Positions 37,715 through 46,199 of a DNA stretch of 64,000 nucleotides are shown here, in pieces. The notes under the pieces were generated by a model, which was not told the origin of the DNA, did not search any database, and saw only the letters and a program-made list of their open reading frames with translations. The stretch comes from Streptomyces glomeratus (GTDB lineage: Bacteria > Actinomycetota > Actinomycetes > Streptomycetales > Streptomycetaceae). A program made the translations under genes and the position numbers. The stretch lies in contig NZ_JAKEEB010000019.1 in the NCBI RefSeq assembly GCF_021462825.1, forward strand, positions 1 to 64,000, given 5' to 3'. Position 1 is the stretch's first letter. Each line of letters opens with the position of its first letter.

Positions 37715-38668
37715 CTAGTTCGTGTTCCGGCGAGCCAGGCCCTGGGCCAGTGCCACCAGTTGGGGCGACCTCAGGACGCGATCGCCGAAGCCCGGCAGCG
37801 GGACGTGCAACGGCTCGGTCCAGCGCTCCGGGATCGCGGCCGGGCCGTAGACCGCTCCGGCCAGCCCGCCGGTCACCGCCGCGACCGTGTCCGTGTCGCC
37901 GCCGAGGTCCACGGCGGCGCGCACGGCGTCCTCGTACGAGGTGGTGGTCCGCAGTGCCCAGACGGCGGAGCCGAGACAGGGCCAGACCGCCCCGTTGAAC
38001 TCCGTCGCCCGGTCCGGATGCCAGTCGGGGGCCAGGACGGTCGCGTAGCGGACGCGGTGGCCGGGGTGGACGGCCCCGAGGACGTCCGGGAGCGCGGTAA
38101 GGGGATCCTCGCCGGTGAGTGCCACACGGATCAGCTCGTGGAAGATCGCCGTACCCTCCCAGGCCGCGCGGTCCCCGTGGGTGAGGGCGGCGATCCGGCG
38201 GGCGGCGCGCATGGTGGGCTCACGGCCGTGAGGCGCGAAGTAGACCGCCGAGGTGGCCGCGCGCATCAACGCGCCGTTGCCCGCGGCCCGTTGGTTCACC
38301 TGGAAGTGCAGGGCAGCCGCGAGGTCCCAGGGGTCGCCGCTGGAGAGGACGGCCTCGGTCTGCAGGCCGATGTCCTTGGGGCCGGCCGCCGCCCAGCGCC
38401 GGAACCGGTCGAAGACGTCCGGCAGTTCGAGGCCGCCGCGCTCCAGCAGTGACTCCCCGAGCAGTACCGCCATCTGTGTGTCGTCGGTCGCCTCGCCCGG
38501 ATCCCAGCCGCCTCCCCCGCACATCTCGCCGCCGTGGCCCCGCAGGGGAAAGCGGGCCGAGAACGCGCCCTCGGGCCCGAACTCGAAGGGTGCGCCCAGG
38601 GCGTCGCCGACGGCGGAGCCGAGGATGGTGGCGATCGCCCGTCGGGTGTGGCCGGCCGAGTCGGTCAT
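37715..38668 (-). CDS. ADP-ribosylglycohydrolase family protein
   Basis: A protein of 317 residues of the ARH/DraG family, which removes ADP-ribose from proteins or small molecules with two Mg ions. Metal-binding segments are GEATDDTQMAV (the Asp pair and Thr) near residue 60 and DLGGDTDTVAAVTGGLAGA near 255. The start SAGHTRRAIATILGSAVGDALGAP is typical. There is no membrane segment. Its substrate is unknown; no ADP-ribosyltransferase gene is adjacent. It ends next to the DUF11 remnant. Confidence 0.92.
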   Translation of the reverse strand: MTDSAGHTRRAIATILGSAVGDALGAPFEFGPEGAFSARFPLRGHGGEMCGGGGWDPGEATDDTQMAVLLGESLLERGGLELPDVFDRFRRWAAAGPKDIGLQTEAVLSSGDPWDLAAALHFQVNQRAAGNGALMRAATSAVYFAPHGREPTMRAARRIAALTHGDRAAWEGTAIFHELIRVALTGEDPLTALPDVLGAVHPGHRVRYATVLAPDWHPDRATEFNGAVWPCLGSAVWALRTTTSYEDAVRAAVDLGGDTDTVAAVTGGLAGAVYGPAAIPERWTEPLHVPLPGFGDRVLRSPQLVALAQGLARRNTN

Positions 38669-38688
38669 CGGGGCAGCGTACGGGTTTC

Positions 38689-39303
38689 TCAGGCTGTTTG
38701 CCTCGGCTTCTCCGGGGCGCAGCCTCGCAGGATGTAGGCCACGAGTTCGTCCAGGCCCTCGGCGCGTACATCCGGAGGCAGGGAGTCGCTGGCCGCCAGG
38801 GTCGCGTAACCGTGCAGGGTGGAGAAGACGCCGATGCCCACGCGCTCAAGGGGGCCCTCGCGCACCTCTCCGCGCCGCTGGCCCTCGGCGATCAGATTCA
38901 GCGTCTGCCGGGTCCACCGCTGGGACGCGGCGATCAGCTCCTCGGAGGCCTTGGGGTCGTGCTTGATCGAGTACATCAGGTCGAGCAGTTCGGCGTTGGC
39001 GGTGGCGAAGTCCACGTACGCGCGCGCCGCCGCCTTCATCCGCTCGGCGAACGACTCGCCCGCCTCCTTCAGCGAGGCGCTCATCCGCTCGTCGAGCCGG
39101 TCGAAACCGGTCAGCGCCAGGGCGTCGAGCAGTGCCTGCTTGTCCTTGAAGTGGCGGCTCGGCGCGGCGTGGCTGACGCCCAGGTCGCGCGCGAGTTCCC
39201 GGAGGGAGAGCGCGGTCGGTCCCTTCTCCCGGAGGGTTTCCTCCGCGCGGGTGAGCAGTGCGGCGCGGAGGTCTCCGTGGTGGTAGCGGCGGCGAGTGTG
39301 CAT
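38689..39303 (-). CDS. TetR-family transcriptional regulator
   Basis: A protein of 204 residues with an N-terminal HTH (LSLRELARDLGVSHAAPSRHFKDKQALLDALA) and a WHG-type C-terminal domain. It is divergent from an SDR oxidoreductase gene, the usual layout for a local repressor. The ATG at 39303 lies seven bases from a TACACT -10-like element on its strand and has no ribosome site, so its mRNA is probably leaderless. A long dyad lies directly upstream. It is likely to repress the SDR gene and itself. Confidence 0.92.
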   Translation of the reverse strand: MHTRRRYHHGDLRAALLTRAEETLREKGPTALSLRELARDLGVSHAAPSRHFKDKQALLDALALTGFDRLDERMSASLKEAGESFAERMKAAARAYVDFATANAELLDLMYSIKHDPKASEELIAASQRWTRQTLNLIAEGQRRGEVREGPLERVGIGVFSTLHGYATLAASDSLPPDVRAEGLDELVAYILRGCAPEKPRQTA

Positions 39304-39323
39304 GCGATCAGTGTACCGAGCAT

Positions 39324-39355
39324 GTGACCGCCGCCTACATTGTTGGCGGTGTCAC
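39324..39355. promoter_or_regulatory. Dyad next to the TetR start
   Basis: GTGACCGCC (from 39324) and GGCGGTGTCAC (to 39355) form an interrupted inverted repeat, the two arms differing only by a two-base insertion. It is centred about 37 bp upstream of the TetR start and is a candidate operator. Confidence 0.5.
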
Positions 39356-39361
39356 CTTTGT

Positions 39362-39395
39362 TGTCATTGACAGCATTGTTGTCGGCGCCTACATT
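39362..39395 (+). promoter_or_regulatory. Promoter of the SDR gene, with overlapping palindrome
   Basis: TTGACA (39367-39372), a 17-bp spacer and TACATT (39390-39395) make a near-consensus housekeeping promoter. The predicted transcription start falls at the ATG at 39403. The perfect palindrome TGTCA-T-TGACA (39362-39372) covers the -35 and is a likely operator. Confidence 0.75.
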
Positions 39396-39402
39396 GAAAC
39401 GC

Positions 39403-40335
39403 ATGCCAAAGACGCAGAGCAAATGGAATGAAACCGACATACCTGACCAGGTGGGCCGCACTGCCGTTGTCACCGGGGCCAACAGCGGCATAGGTCTCGC
39501 CGCCGCGGACGCCCTGGCCCGGGCGGGCGCGCATGTGGTGCTCGCCGTGCGGGACGAGCGGCGGGGGGAGGCGGCCGCCGCGACCATGCGTGACGCGAGG
39601 GGCAGCGTCGAGGTGCGCCGCCTCGACCTCGCCGACCTCGCCTCCGTACGGCAGTTCGCCGCGGGCTGGCAGGGCGACCTGGACCTGCTGATCAACAACG
39701 CCGGTGTCATGAACGTCCCCGAGGCCAGCACCAAGGACGGCTTCGAGCTGCAGTTCGGAACCAACCACCTCGGGCACTTCGCCCTCACGAACCTGCTGCT
39801 GCCGCACGTCACGGACCGCGTGGTCACCGTCTCGTCGGGTGCGCACCGCTTCCCGGCCGGCATGCACATCCACTTCGACAACCTCAACCTGGCCGGGGAG
39901 TACGCGCCGATGGTGGCGTACGGCCAGTCCAAGCTCGCCAACCTGCTCTTCACGCTGGAGCTTCAGCGCCGCCTGACCGAGGCCGGCTCACGGGTGCGCG
40001 CCCTCGCCGCCCACCCGGGCTGGGCCGCGACCAATCTCCAGAGCCATGACGCCAGCGTCGTACGCCGGATGGCGATGCGGGCCGGCAACCGGTTCCTGGC
40101 CCAGGACGACAAGGCGGGCGCGCGGCCGACCCTGTACGCCGCGATCCAGGACCTGCCCGGCGCGAGCTACGTCGGCCCGGACGGCCTCGGCGAGATGCGG
40201 GGCGCGCCCACACTGGTCGGCCGCTCCCGCGCGGCCAGCGACCCCCGGTCGGCACGCCGCCTGTGGACGGCCTCGGAGGAGCTGACCGGTGTCGTGTTCC
40301 CGCACCTTGCCGAGCGCGCGGGGACGACGGGCTGA
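39403..40335 (+). CDS. Short-chain dehydrogenase/reductase
   Basis: A protein of 310 residues with a classical SDR Rossmann domain. The cofactor motif is TGANSGIG, LINNAGVM follows, and the catalytic Ser is in VVTVSSGAHR; the Tyr/Lys pair is in YGQSKLAN. The WNETDIPDQVGRTAVVTGANSGIG opening and LDLADLASVRQF segment place it with the retinol-dehydrogenase-like / protochlorophyllide-reductase-like SDRs. The substrate is unknown. The arginine in VRDERRG after strand 2 suggests NADP(H). It is probably leaderless and controlled by the divergent TetR. Confidence 0.92.
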   Translation: MPKTQSKWNETDIPDQVGRTAVVTGANSGIGLAAADALARAGAHVVLAVRDERRGEAAAATMRDARGSVEVRRLDLADLASVRQFAAGWQGDLDLLINNAGVMNVPEASTKDGFELQFGTNHLGHFALTNLLLPHVTDRVVTVSSGAHRFPAGMHIHFDNLNLAGEYAPMVAYGQSKLANLLFTLELQRRLTEAGSRVRALAAHPGWAATNLQSHDASVVRRMAMRAGNRFLAQDDKAGARPTLYAAIQDLPGASYVGPDGLGEMRGAPTLVGRSRAASDPRSARRLWTASEELTGVVFPHLAERAGTTG

Positions 40336-40377
40336 CGCGCGGAGCAGGTGCGAGTTCGACCAGGGGTTCCCAACCCC

Positions 40378-41358
40378 CTAGCCCCGCGCCGCCTCCGGAT
40401 GCCTGCGCACCCACCCCTCCCAGGCAGAGGTGATCATGTCCTCCACGTCGTGTTTCGCCGTCCAGCCCAGCTGCTCGGCGATGCGGTCGGCCGAGGCGAC
40501 GACGCGGGCGGGGTCGCCGGGGCGGCGAGGGGTGACGGTCGGCGGGATGTCGTAGCCCGTGACGGCGTTGATGCGGTCGATCATCTCGCGCACCGATACG
40601 CCTTCCCCGCGCCCGATGTTGAGGGTCAGGTCCGTGCCGGGGGCGGCTCGCAGCGCGCGGGCCGCCGCCACATGGGCCTCCGCGAGGTCCACCACGTGGA
40701 TGTAGTCGCGCACACAGGTGCCGTCGGGGGTCGGGTAGTCGTCGCCGAAGATGCGCGGGGCCCCCTGCTGCGTCAGCCTCTCGAAGACCATGGGGACGAG
40801 GTTGAAGACGCCGACGTCGGCCAGCTCCGGGGCCGCCGCCCCCGCCACGTTGAAGTAGCGCAGGGACGCCGTCGCGAGGCCCGTGGCGCGGTTCGTCGCC
40901 CGGACCAGCCACTCGCCGGCCAGCTTGGTCTCGCCGTACGGCGACATCGGGACGCACGGCGTCTCCTCCGTCACCAGATCGACGTCCGGCATGCCGTACA
41001 CCGCGGCGGAGGAGGAGAACACGAAAGAGGGAACCCCCGAGGTCGTCACCGCGTCCAGCAGGACCCGCAGGCCCTCCACGTTCTCCCGGTAGTAGTGCAG
41101 CGGCAGCTCGACCGACTCACCCACCTGTTTCTTCGCCGCCAGGTGCACGACCCCGCTCACCGCGTGCTCGGACAGCGTGCGGCGCAGCAGGTCGCCGTCG
41201 AGCGTGGAACCCACCACCAGCGGCACCTGGGCGGGCACGCGCTCGGCGATGCCCGTGGACAGGTCGTCGTACACCACGGCGCGCTCGCCCGCCTCGGTCA
41301 TCGCGCGGACGACATGCGCCCCGATGTAGCCGGCGCCGCCGGTGATCAGCCAAGTCAT
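40378..41358 (-). CDS. galE: UDP-glucose 4-epimerase
   Basis: A protein of 326 residues of the extended SDR type. The NAD motif is TGGAGYIG, the catalytic Ser lies in FSSSAAVYG and the Tyr/Lys in SPYGETK. The YFNVAGA and RDYIHVVDLAEAH segments are diagnostic for GalE. It interconverts UDP-glucose and UDP-galactose and could supply UDP-galactose for the glycopolymer enzymes around it. The other Leloir genes are not adjacent, which supports a biosynthetic role. A small hairpin overlaps its stop at the convergent end with the SDR gene. Confidence 0.95.
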   Translation of the reverse strand: MTWLITGGAGYIGAHVVRAMTEAGERAVVYDDLSTGIAERVPAQVPLVVGSTLDGDLLRRTLSEHAVSGVVHLAAKKQVGESVELPLHYYRENVEGLRVLLDAVTTSGVPSFVFSSSAAVYGMPDVDLVTEETPCVPMSPYGETKLAGEWLVRATNRATGLATASLRYFNVAGAAAPELADVGVFNLVPMVFERLTQQGAPRIFGDDYPTPDGTCVRDYIHVVDLAEAHVAAARALRAAPGTDLTLNIGRGEGVSVREMIDRINAVTGYDIPPTVTPRRPGDPARVVASADRIAEQLGWTAKHDVEDMITSAWEGWVRRHPEAARG

Positions 41359-41400
41359 GTGCGGCCGTCCCTCGTCAGTTGGCCCAGTGTGCGTCTGCGG

Positions 41401-43011
41401 TCATCTCCAGTGAAGCAGGCGTCGGAGCCTGCGGCCCACGACCGCCGTCACTCCCCGTACGCCCGATGCCACCCGCAGGGCCAGCGCCCCGGAGTGCGTC
41501 GCGTACGGCTGCGTCAGCAGCACCCCGTGCCGCACGCTCGGCACCATGCGCCGGCCCAGCAGGCCGGGGCCCTCGACGGCGTGGGCCGTCGTCTCGCGGC
41601 TCGTGCCGTCGTCGAAGCGCAGCGTCAGCTTCAGGTCCCAGGTCCCGTCGGCGAGCTCCGCGAGGCCCACGGGCGCCTCGGCCGTCCAGCCGCCGAGCTC
41701 CGCGTCCGGCCGGAGCGCGGCCGTGGCGGCGAGTCCCACCCGGCTGTCGTCCTCCCGCTGGACGAACGCCATGTCCACCCGGTGCGGTCGCGCGTTCTCC
41801 ACCCGCCCGTACAGCTCGTGCAGGCGCAGCCGCAGCCGGGTGCCCCGCGCGCGTGGATGCAGTTCCGCGTCGACGGCGACCGGCAGGTGCCCCATGGGGC
41901 GGTGCAGCAGGTGCTCCAGCCGGACCTGCGGCAGATCCGCCGACCAGACGGGAGCGCCGTCCTCGGCCGTCGCGTAGGGCGGGGCCAGCCGCGCCGGGTG
42001 GGCCGCCAGCTCCTTGAGCCGGTGCAGGTCGCGGGGCTGGTCGGCGGCGAGCACCACCTGCGCCACGACCCGTCCCGACACGGACGCCTGCGCGAGGTCG
42101 GCGGCGTCGAAGTCCGACAGGTACGCGCGCGTGAGCCTCCACCACTCGTCCCGGTACTCGGCGTCGCGCAACGGCAGTTCCCGCGCGTACATCCGCAGCC
42201 CACGGTCCAGGAAGGCGGCGCGGGCCGCGCGCGCGAGCCGCTTCTCACCGGCGCCCAGCAGGATCTCGTACGCCTGCCGGTTCGCCTCCATGCGCGCCTT
42301 CCAGTTGTCGATGGCGGCGCGGTCGAGGGAGATCGACAGCCGTTGCGCCGAGCGGCGCACGTGCCAGACGTACACGGTGTCCGGCACCAGGGCGATGCTC
42401 GGTCCGGCGGCCAGTACGCGCGCGGTGAACACGAAGTCCTCGTAGGGGAACCGGCCCTCGGGGAAGCGGATGCCGTGCTCACGCAGGAAGTCGGTGCGGT
42501 ACAGCTTGTTGACGCACAGCGTGTCGTCCACCAGGCGGGGGCGCTGGGAGGGGCGGGAGACCAGCGCGGGCCGCTCGTACAGCTCCGGCTGCCAGGGGAC
42601 CTCGCGGCCCGACGGCAGCTCACGGCGCACGCACAGACCCGCGGCGAGCGGGGTCGCGTGTGCGACGGCCGCCATGAGCAGGGCGTCCACCGCGCCGGGC
42701 GGCAGGATGTCGTCGCTGTCCAGGAACATCAGATACGGGGCGGTCGCCGCGTCGATCCCGTCGTTGCGCGGGGTGCCGCAGCCGCCGCTGTTGGTGGTTC
42801 TGCGCACCACTTTCACCCGCGGGTCCTCGGCCGCGAGGGCGTCCAGCAGCGCGGGGCTGCCGTCCGTGGAGCAGTCGTCGACCGCGATGACCTCGCGGAC
42901 GATCCCGCCTTGGGCCAGGGCGGAACGCACCGCGTCCGTCACATGAGTGGCGTCGTCGTAACCGATGACGACGACGCTGACCTGTGCATCGTGAGGGTGC
43001 ATCGAATCCAC
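41401..43011 (-). CDS. Family 2 glycosyltransferase, TarS-like (second copy)
   Basis: A protein of 536 residues, a paralogue of the gene at 30526. GT2 domain features are VVVIGYDDATHV, VDDCSTDGS, NSGGCGTPRN and FLDSDDILPP (DxD-type). Next come VNKLYR and RFPEGRFPYEDFVF, then a helical linker and a beta-rich C-terminal region from about 310. The layout matches wall teichoic acid glycosyltransferases with a linker and Ig-like tail. GTG 43011 or ATG 43002 could be the start; neither has a good ribosome site. The galE gene follows 42 bp downstream and may supply its donor sugar. Confidence 0.85.
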   Translation of the reverse strand: MDSMHPHDAQVSVVVIGYDDATHVTDAVRSALAQGGIVREVIAVDDCSTDGSPALLDALAAEDPRVKVVRRTTNSGGCGTPRNDGIDAATAPYLMFLDSDDILPPGAVDALLMAAVAHATPLAAGLCVRRELPSGREVPWQPELYERPALVSRPSQRPRLVDDTLCVNKLYRTDFLREHGIRFPEGRFPYEDFVFTARVLAAGPSIALVPDTVYVWHVRRSAQRLSISLDRAAIDNWKARMEANRQAYEILLGAGEKRLARAARAAFLDRGLRMYARELPLRDAEYRDEWWRLTRAYLSDFDAADLAQASVSGRVVAQVVLAADQPRDLHRLKELAAHPARLAPPYATAEDGAPVWSADLPQVRLEHLLHRPMGHLPVAVDAELHPRARGTRLRLRLHELYGRVENARPHRVDMAFVQREDDSRVGLAATAALRPDAELGGWTAEAPVGLAELADGTWDLKLTLRFDDGTSRETTAHAVEGPGLLGRRMVPSVRHGVLLTQPYATHSGALALRVASGVRGVTAVVGRRLRRLLHWR

Positions 43012-43033
43012 GAGCCGAAGCCTAGGGAAACCT

Positions 43034-43049
43034 GGTAATCATCTGTTAA
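43034..43049. promoter_or_regulatory. GGTAA-N6-GTTAA site before the TarS-like gene
   Basis: GGTAA (43034-43038) and GTTAA (43045-43049) form a direct repeat with an exact 11-bp period, 23 bp upstream of the minus-strand glycosyltransferase start. The same pattern occurs at 44454 and, with one extra base, before mtrA. Confidence 0.4.
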
Positions 43050-43056
43050 GAGCCAA

Positions 43057-44418
43057 TTAACCGCTTGTGTGGAAGAGGGCAGGAACGCGGTCCGGGTTCC
43101 CCGGCGGGATGTCCGCTTCCACCGGTTCCGGGGTGGGGCGCCGGCCCGAGCGCCACAGGCGGACGAAGGACAGCACCGCCGCGGACGCCAGCAGCCCGTT
43201 GCGTACGACCATGAGCAGGCATCCCACCCAGGTGCTGTTGATGACGTCCCCGTAGAGGGCGGGGTACTCCACCGTGCTCACCGCGCTCGCCGCCAGGACC
43301 AGCGGGGCCACCGCGAGCTGCGTGGTGTGGCGTGAGGTCAGGCAGACCGCGGTCAGCCCGATCAGCCACACCATGTACTGGGGGCTGATCACCCGGCTTG
43401 TCACCGTGAACAGCAGGACGGCCGTGAGCGCCGCGTCGTAGGGGGTCGCGGGCGTCCAGTGGCGGGCCCGTACCCGCCACAGCAGCAGCAGCGCGAAGGC
43501 GGCCGCGGTCAGTGCCAGCGAGCAGACGGCGACGGCGTGCACATGCGGGCCGACGAACTCGACCGCCCCGTACTGGTAGCGGGTGCGCCCCGACCAGCCG
43601 GCCCGGCGCGCGAGCATCAGCGCCGTTCCGCCCAGCGACTCGATCTGCACGCCCCGGCCGCCCTGTTGACGCAGGAAGTCGAACGGGTTGCGGAACAGGG
43701 TCGCGAGCAGGGCGAGGAGCGTGACCGTGGTGACCGCGGCCGCCGTCCACGCCTCGCGGGTGCCGCGGCCGCGTGGGGTGCCGAGGAGCGCCAGCGCCGG
43801 CCACACCTTCACCAGGGCGCCGAGTGCCGCGAACGCGCCGCCCACGCGCCTGGAGCGCGACAACGTCAGCAGCGAGACCACCGCGAAGGCGGTGACCTGG
43901 ACGTCGTACCGGGCGAGCGGAATGTGCAGCAGCAGCGGCAGGCCCGCCGTCCACAGGGCCGCGCCGCGCAGCGAGCGGCCCGGGCGGGTGCCCGCGCGGG
44001 CGAGGGCGAGGGTGATCACGGCGTCGGTGAGCAGGGTGAGGACGACGAATGCCTGAAAGTACGTCAATCCCGGCAGCACTGCGGGGGAGAGCAGGACCGG
44101 GCCCGCTCCCGGCGGGTACTGCCACAACCGGTCGCCCGACGGGAACGCGCCGTGCGAGAGGACCCCGTACCAGTGGAAGTACAGCGCCCACACCTCGCGT
44201 GCGACCCCGCCGCGGCCGAGCAGGGGGTACTGGTCGTGGGCCAGCAGCCACAGCATCAGCGCCCGGGTGGTGAGCCAGCCGGCGGCGAGCACAGGCAACC
44301 GATGCGTCGTCCGGCCCCTCTTCCACAGCGGTGGCGGCGACGCAGCCGCGGACGGGGGTGCGGGGGGCTCCATGGCACTCTTCAAGGCACTCATCAAGCC
44401 CGGATGGTAAGCCGCCAC
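43057..44418 (-). CDS. GT87-family (DUF2029) membrane mannosyltransferase-like protein
   Basis: A protein of 453 residues with about ten membrane helices. It matches the GT87 / PimE-like pattern: an acidic first loop (HDQYPLLGRGGV...EVWALYFHWYG), the YPPGAGP motif, ARYDVQVTAFAV and SPQYMVWLIGL. Such enzymes transfer sugars from polyprenyl-phosphate donors outside the membrane. The start is uncertain: GTG 44418 or ATG 44394. A promoter-like element is seen directly upstream. It is divergent from another GT-C type gene. Confidence 0.82.
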   Translation of the reverse strand: MAAYHPGLMSALKSAMEPPAPPSAAASPPPLWKRGRTTHRLPVLAAGWLTTRALMLWLLAHDQYPLLGRGGVAREVWALYFHWYGVLSHGAFPSGDRLWQYPPGAGPVLLSPAVLPGLTYFQAFVVLTLLTDAVITLALARAGTRPGRSLRGAALWTAGLPLLLHIPLARYDVQVTAFAVVSLLTLSRSRRVGGAFAALGALVKVWPALALLGTPRGRGTREAWTAAAVTTVTLLALLATLFRNPFDFLRQQGGRGVQIESLGGTALMLARRAGWSGRTRYQYGAVEFVGPHVHAVAVCSLALTAAAFALLLLWRVRARHWTPATPYDAALTAVLLFTVTSRVISPQYMVWLIGLTAVCLTSRHTTQLAVAPLVLAASAVSTVEYPALYGDVINSTWVGCLLMVVRNGLLASAAVLSFVRLWRSGRRPTPEPVEADIPPGNPDRVPALFHTSG

Positions 44419-44435
44419 GATGTCCCGAGTGTGCA

Positions 44436-44465
44436 GATATACCGTCCATAAGCGGTAAAAGTCAG
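44436..44465 (-). promoter_or_regulatory. Promoter-like element for the GT87 gene
   Basis: On the minus strand, CTGACT (44460-44465) and TATATC (44436-44441) are separated by 18 bp and lie just upstream of the GTG at 44418. The surrounding 60 bp is unusually AT-rich for this genome. The GGTAA-N6-GTTAA repeat at 44454-44469 overlaps the -35. Confidence 0.5.
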
Positions 44466-44469
44466 TTAA
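44454..44469. promoter_or_regulatory. GGTAA-N6-GTTAA site in the GT87 / GT39 divergent promoter
   Basis: GGTAA (44454-44458) and GTTAA (44465-44469) repeat with an 11-bp period in the 68-bp gap between two divergent membrane glycosyltransferase genes, where a regulator could act on both. Confidence 0.4.
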
Positions 44470-44486
44470 TAGTACTGAGTTGGCGC

Positions 44487-46187
44487 ATGTTGAATGCCCT
44501 CATGACTGGGTCACCGTTGAGGCGTACGGAGCGCGTGGCTGTCCTCGTGCCCGTGGCCGTCATGTTCGTCCTCGGCCTGTGGGGACTGGACCGCGACGGC
44601 ATGTGGCGCGACGAGGCGGCCACGTTCCAGGTCGCGCGTCGTTCACTGCCGCAGATCTGGCGGCTGCTGCACCGTGTGGATGCGGTGCACGGCCTGTACT
44701 ACCTGCTGATGCACGGGGTCCTGGCCGTCCACCCCGGTGAGGTGCTGCTGCGGCTGCCCTCGGTCTGCGGGGCGGCCGCGGCGGCCGGGCTGGTCGCCGC
44801 GCTGGGCACGCGGCTGTGCCGTCCGCGCGTGGGGCTGTGGGCGGGACTGCTGTACGCCGTCACGCCGATGGTCGGGCACTACGCGCAGGAGGGGCGCAGC
44901 TACGCGCTGGTCGCGGCCGGTGTCGCGGGCGCGACACTGCTGCTGGTGCGGGCGGCGGGGGGCGGGAGGTGGTGGGCCTACGGCGTCGTCCTCGCCGTCA
45001 CCTGTGTGCTGCACGAGTTCGCGGTGCTGGTGCTGCCGGCCCACGCCTGCACGCTGGCACTCGCCCGGGTGCCGGGCAGGGTGTGGCGGGGGTGGGCCTG
45101 CGCGGCCGGGGCCGTGGCCGTGGTGCTGCTGCCGCTGGTGCTGGTGTCGCGGGGGCAGGCGGAGCAGGTGGCGTGGCTGACGCCGCCGGACGGGCGGAGC
45201 GTGGAGCGGCTGCTACGGCAGTTCGCGGGGCCCTCCTGGGCGGTGCTGGGGCCGTATCTGGTGCTGATGGCGCTGGCGGTGCGCAAGTCCGGGGCGCCGC
45301 ACGGGGTTTCGCCGGCCGGGGTGGCGCTGCCGCTGCTGCTGGTCCCGCCGGCGGTGCTGATGGTGGTGTCCCGGGTCAGCCCGCTCTACGACGAGCGGTA
45401 CGTGCTGTACTCACTGGCCGGGGCGCCCCTGCTGGCCGCGGCCGGTGTCGAGCGGGTGGCCGGGATGTTCCGCCGGCCGGCCGGGAGGGCCACGGCCATC
45501 GTGCGGAGCGGCTCCCCGCACACCGACCGCCCGGCCGTGCGCGTCCCCCTGCCGTCCACGCCCCCCCGGCCGGTGCCGGACGCTGCGGGAGTGGCGGTAC
45601 GGGAGCGGCGACGGATCTCCGTGCCCCGCATCCGCCCGGTCCCGCGGCGGCCCTCCCCGGGGCGCCGGCATGTCGGGGCCCTGGTCGGGGTGCTGCTCGT
45701 CTGCGGGGTGCTGGTCGTGCAGTTTCCCCTGCTCAGGGCCGACCGCAGGGCCGCCAACCGGCCCGACGACCTCGCCGCCGTCTCGGCCGCGGTCGGCCGC
45801 ACGGTGCGGCCCGGGGACCCCGTGCTGTTCCTCCCCTCGCTGGAACGGCGGTCGGCGCTGGCCTATCCCGCGGGGTTCCGGGGGGTCCGGGACCTGGCGC
45901 TGGACGTGTCCGCGGCCGAGGGCGGGACGCTGTACGGGCAGGAGGTCGGCCCCCGTGAGCTGCGGCGGCGGCTCGGCGGGCTGGAGTACGTCTGGGTGGT
46001 CGCCGAGGAGTATGCGCTGCGGCCCTCCTGGACCCCCTGGAACGCCACCGACCGTGCCAAACTCGCCGCGCTCGACGAGGAGTTCGTCACCCGCGCGGAG
46101 TACGTGCACCGCGGTGTCACCCTTCGACTTTACGTGCGCCGCGAGGGCGTTCGCGGCGGTGGGCGAACCGCTGCGGACCGCACCTGA
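44487..46187 (+). CDS. GT39/ArnT-like membrane glycosyltransferase
   Basis: A protein of 566 residues with about nine or ten helices. The first extracytoplasmic loop has the catalytic-type acidic pair in MWRDEAATFQVARRS, as in ArnT and protein-O-mannosyltransferase families, followed by HGLYYLLMHGVL and HYAQEGRSYALV. A Pro/Arg-rich cytoplasmic stretch of about 60 residues (near 345-405) interrupts the membrane part. The C-terminal domain is extracytoplasmic (LYGQEVGPRELRRRLGG). The ATG at 44487 or 44502 may start it. It probably uses a polyprenyl-phosphate sugar; the acceptor is unknown. Confidence 0.8.
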   Translation: MLNALMTGSPLRRTERVAVLVPVAVMFVLGLWGLDRDGMWRDEAATFQVARRSLPQIWRLLHRVDAVHGLYYLLMHGVLAVHPGEVLLRLPSVCGAAAAAGLVAALGTRLCRPRVGLWAGLLYAVTPMVGHYAQEGRSYALVAAGVAGATLLLVRAAGGGRWWAYGVVLAVTCVLHEFAVLVLPAHACTLALARVPGRVWRGWACAAGAVAVVLLPLVLVSRGQAEQVAWLTPPDGRSVERLLRQFAGPSWAVLGPYLVLMALAVRKSGAPHGVSPAGVALPLLLVPPAVLMVVSRVSPLYDERYVLYSLAGAPLLAAAGVERVAGMFRRPAGRATAIVRSGSPHTDRPAVRVPLPSTPPRPVPDAAGVAVRERRRISVPRIRPVPRRPSPGRRHVGALVGVLLVCGVLVVQFPLLRADRRAANRPDDLAAVSAAVGRTVRPGDPVLFLPSLERRSALAYPAGFRGVRDLALDVSAAEGGTLYGQEVGPRELRRRLGGLEYVWVVAEEYALRPSWTPWNATDRAKLAALDEEFVTRAEYVHRGVTLRLYVRREGVRGGGRTAADRT

Positions 46188-46199
46188 CGGACGGGTGTC

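Noticed and set aside
37214..38452. A 412-residue plus-strand protein over the DUF11 remnant and the ADP-ribosylglycohydrolase
   Set aside because: Only its first part shows DUF11 features; the remainder is antisense to the hydrolase.
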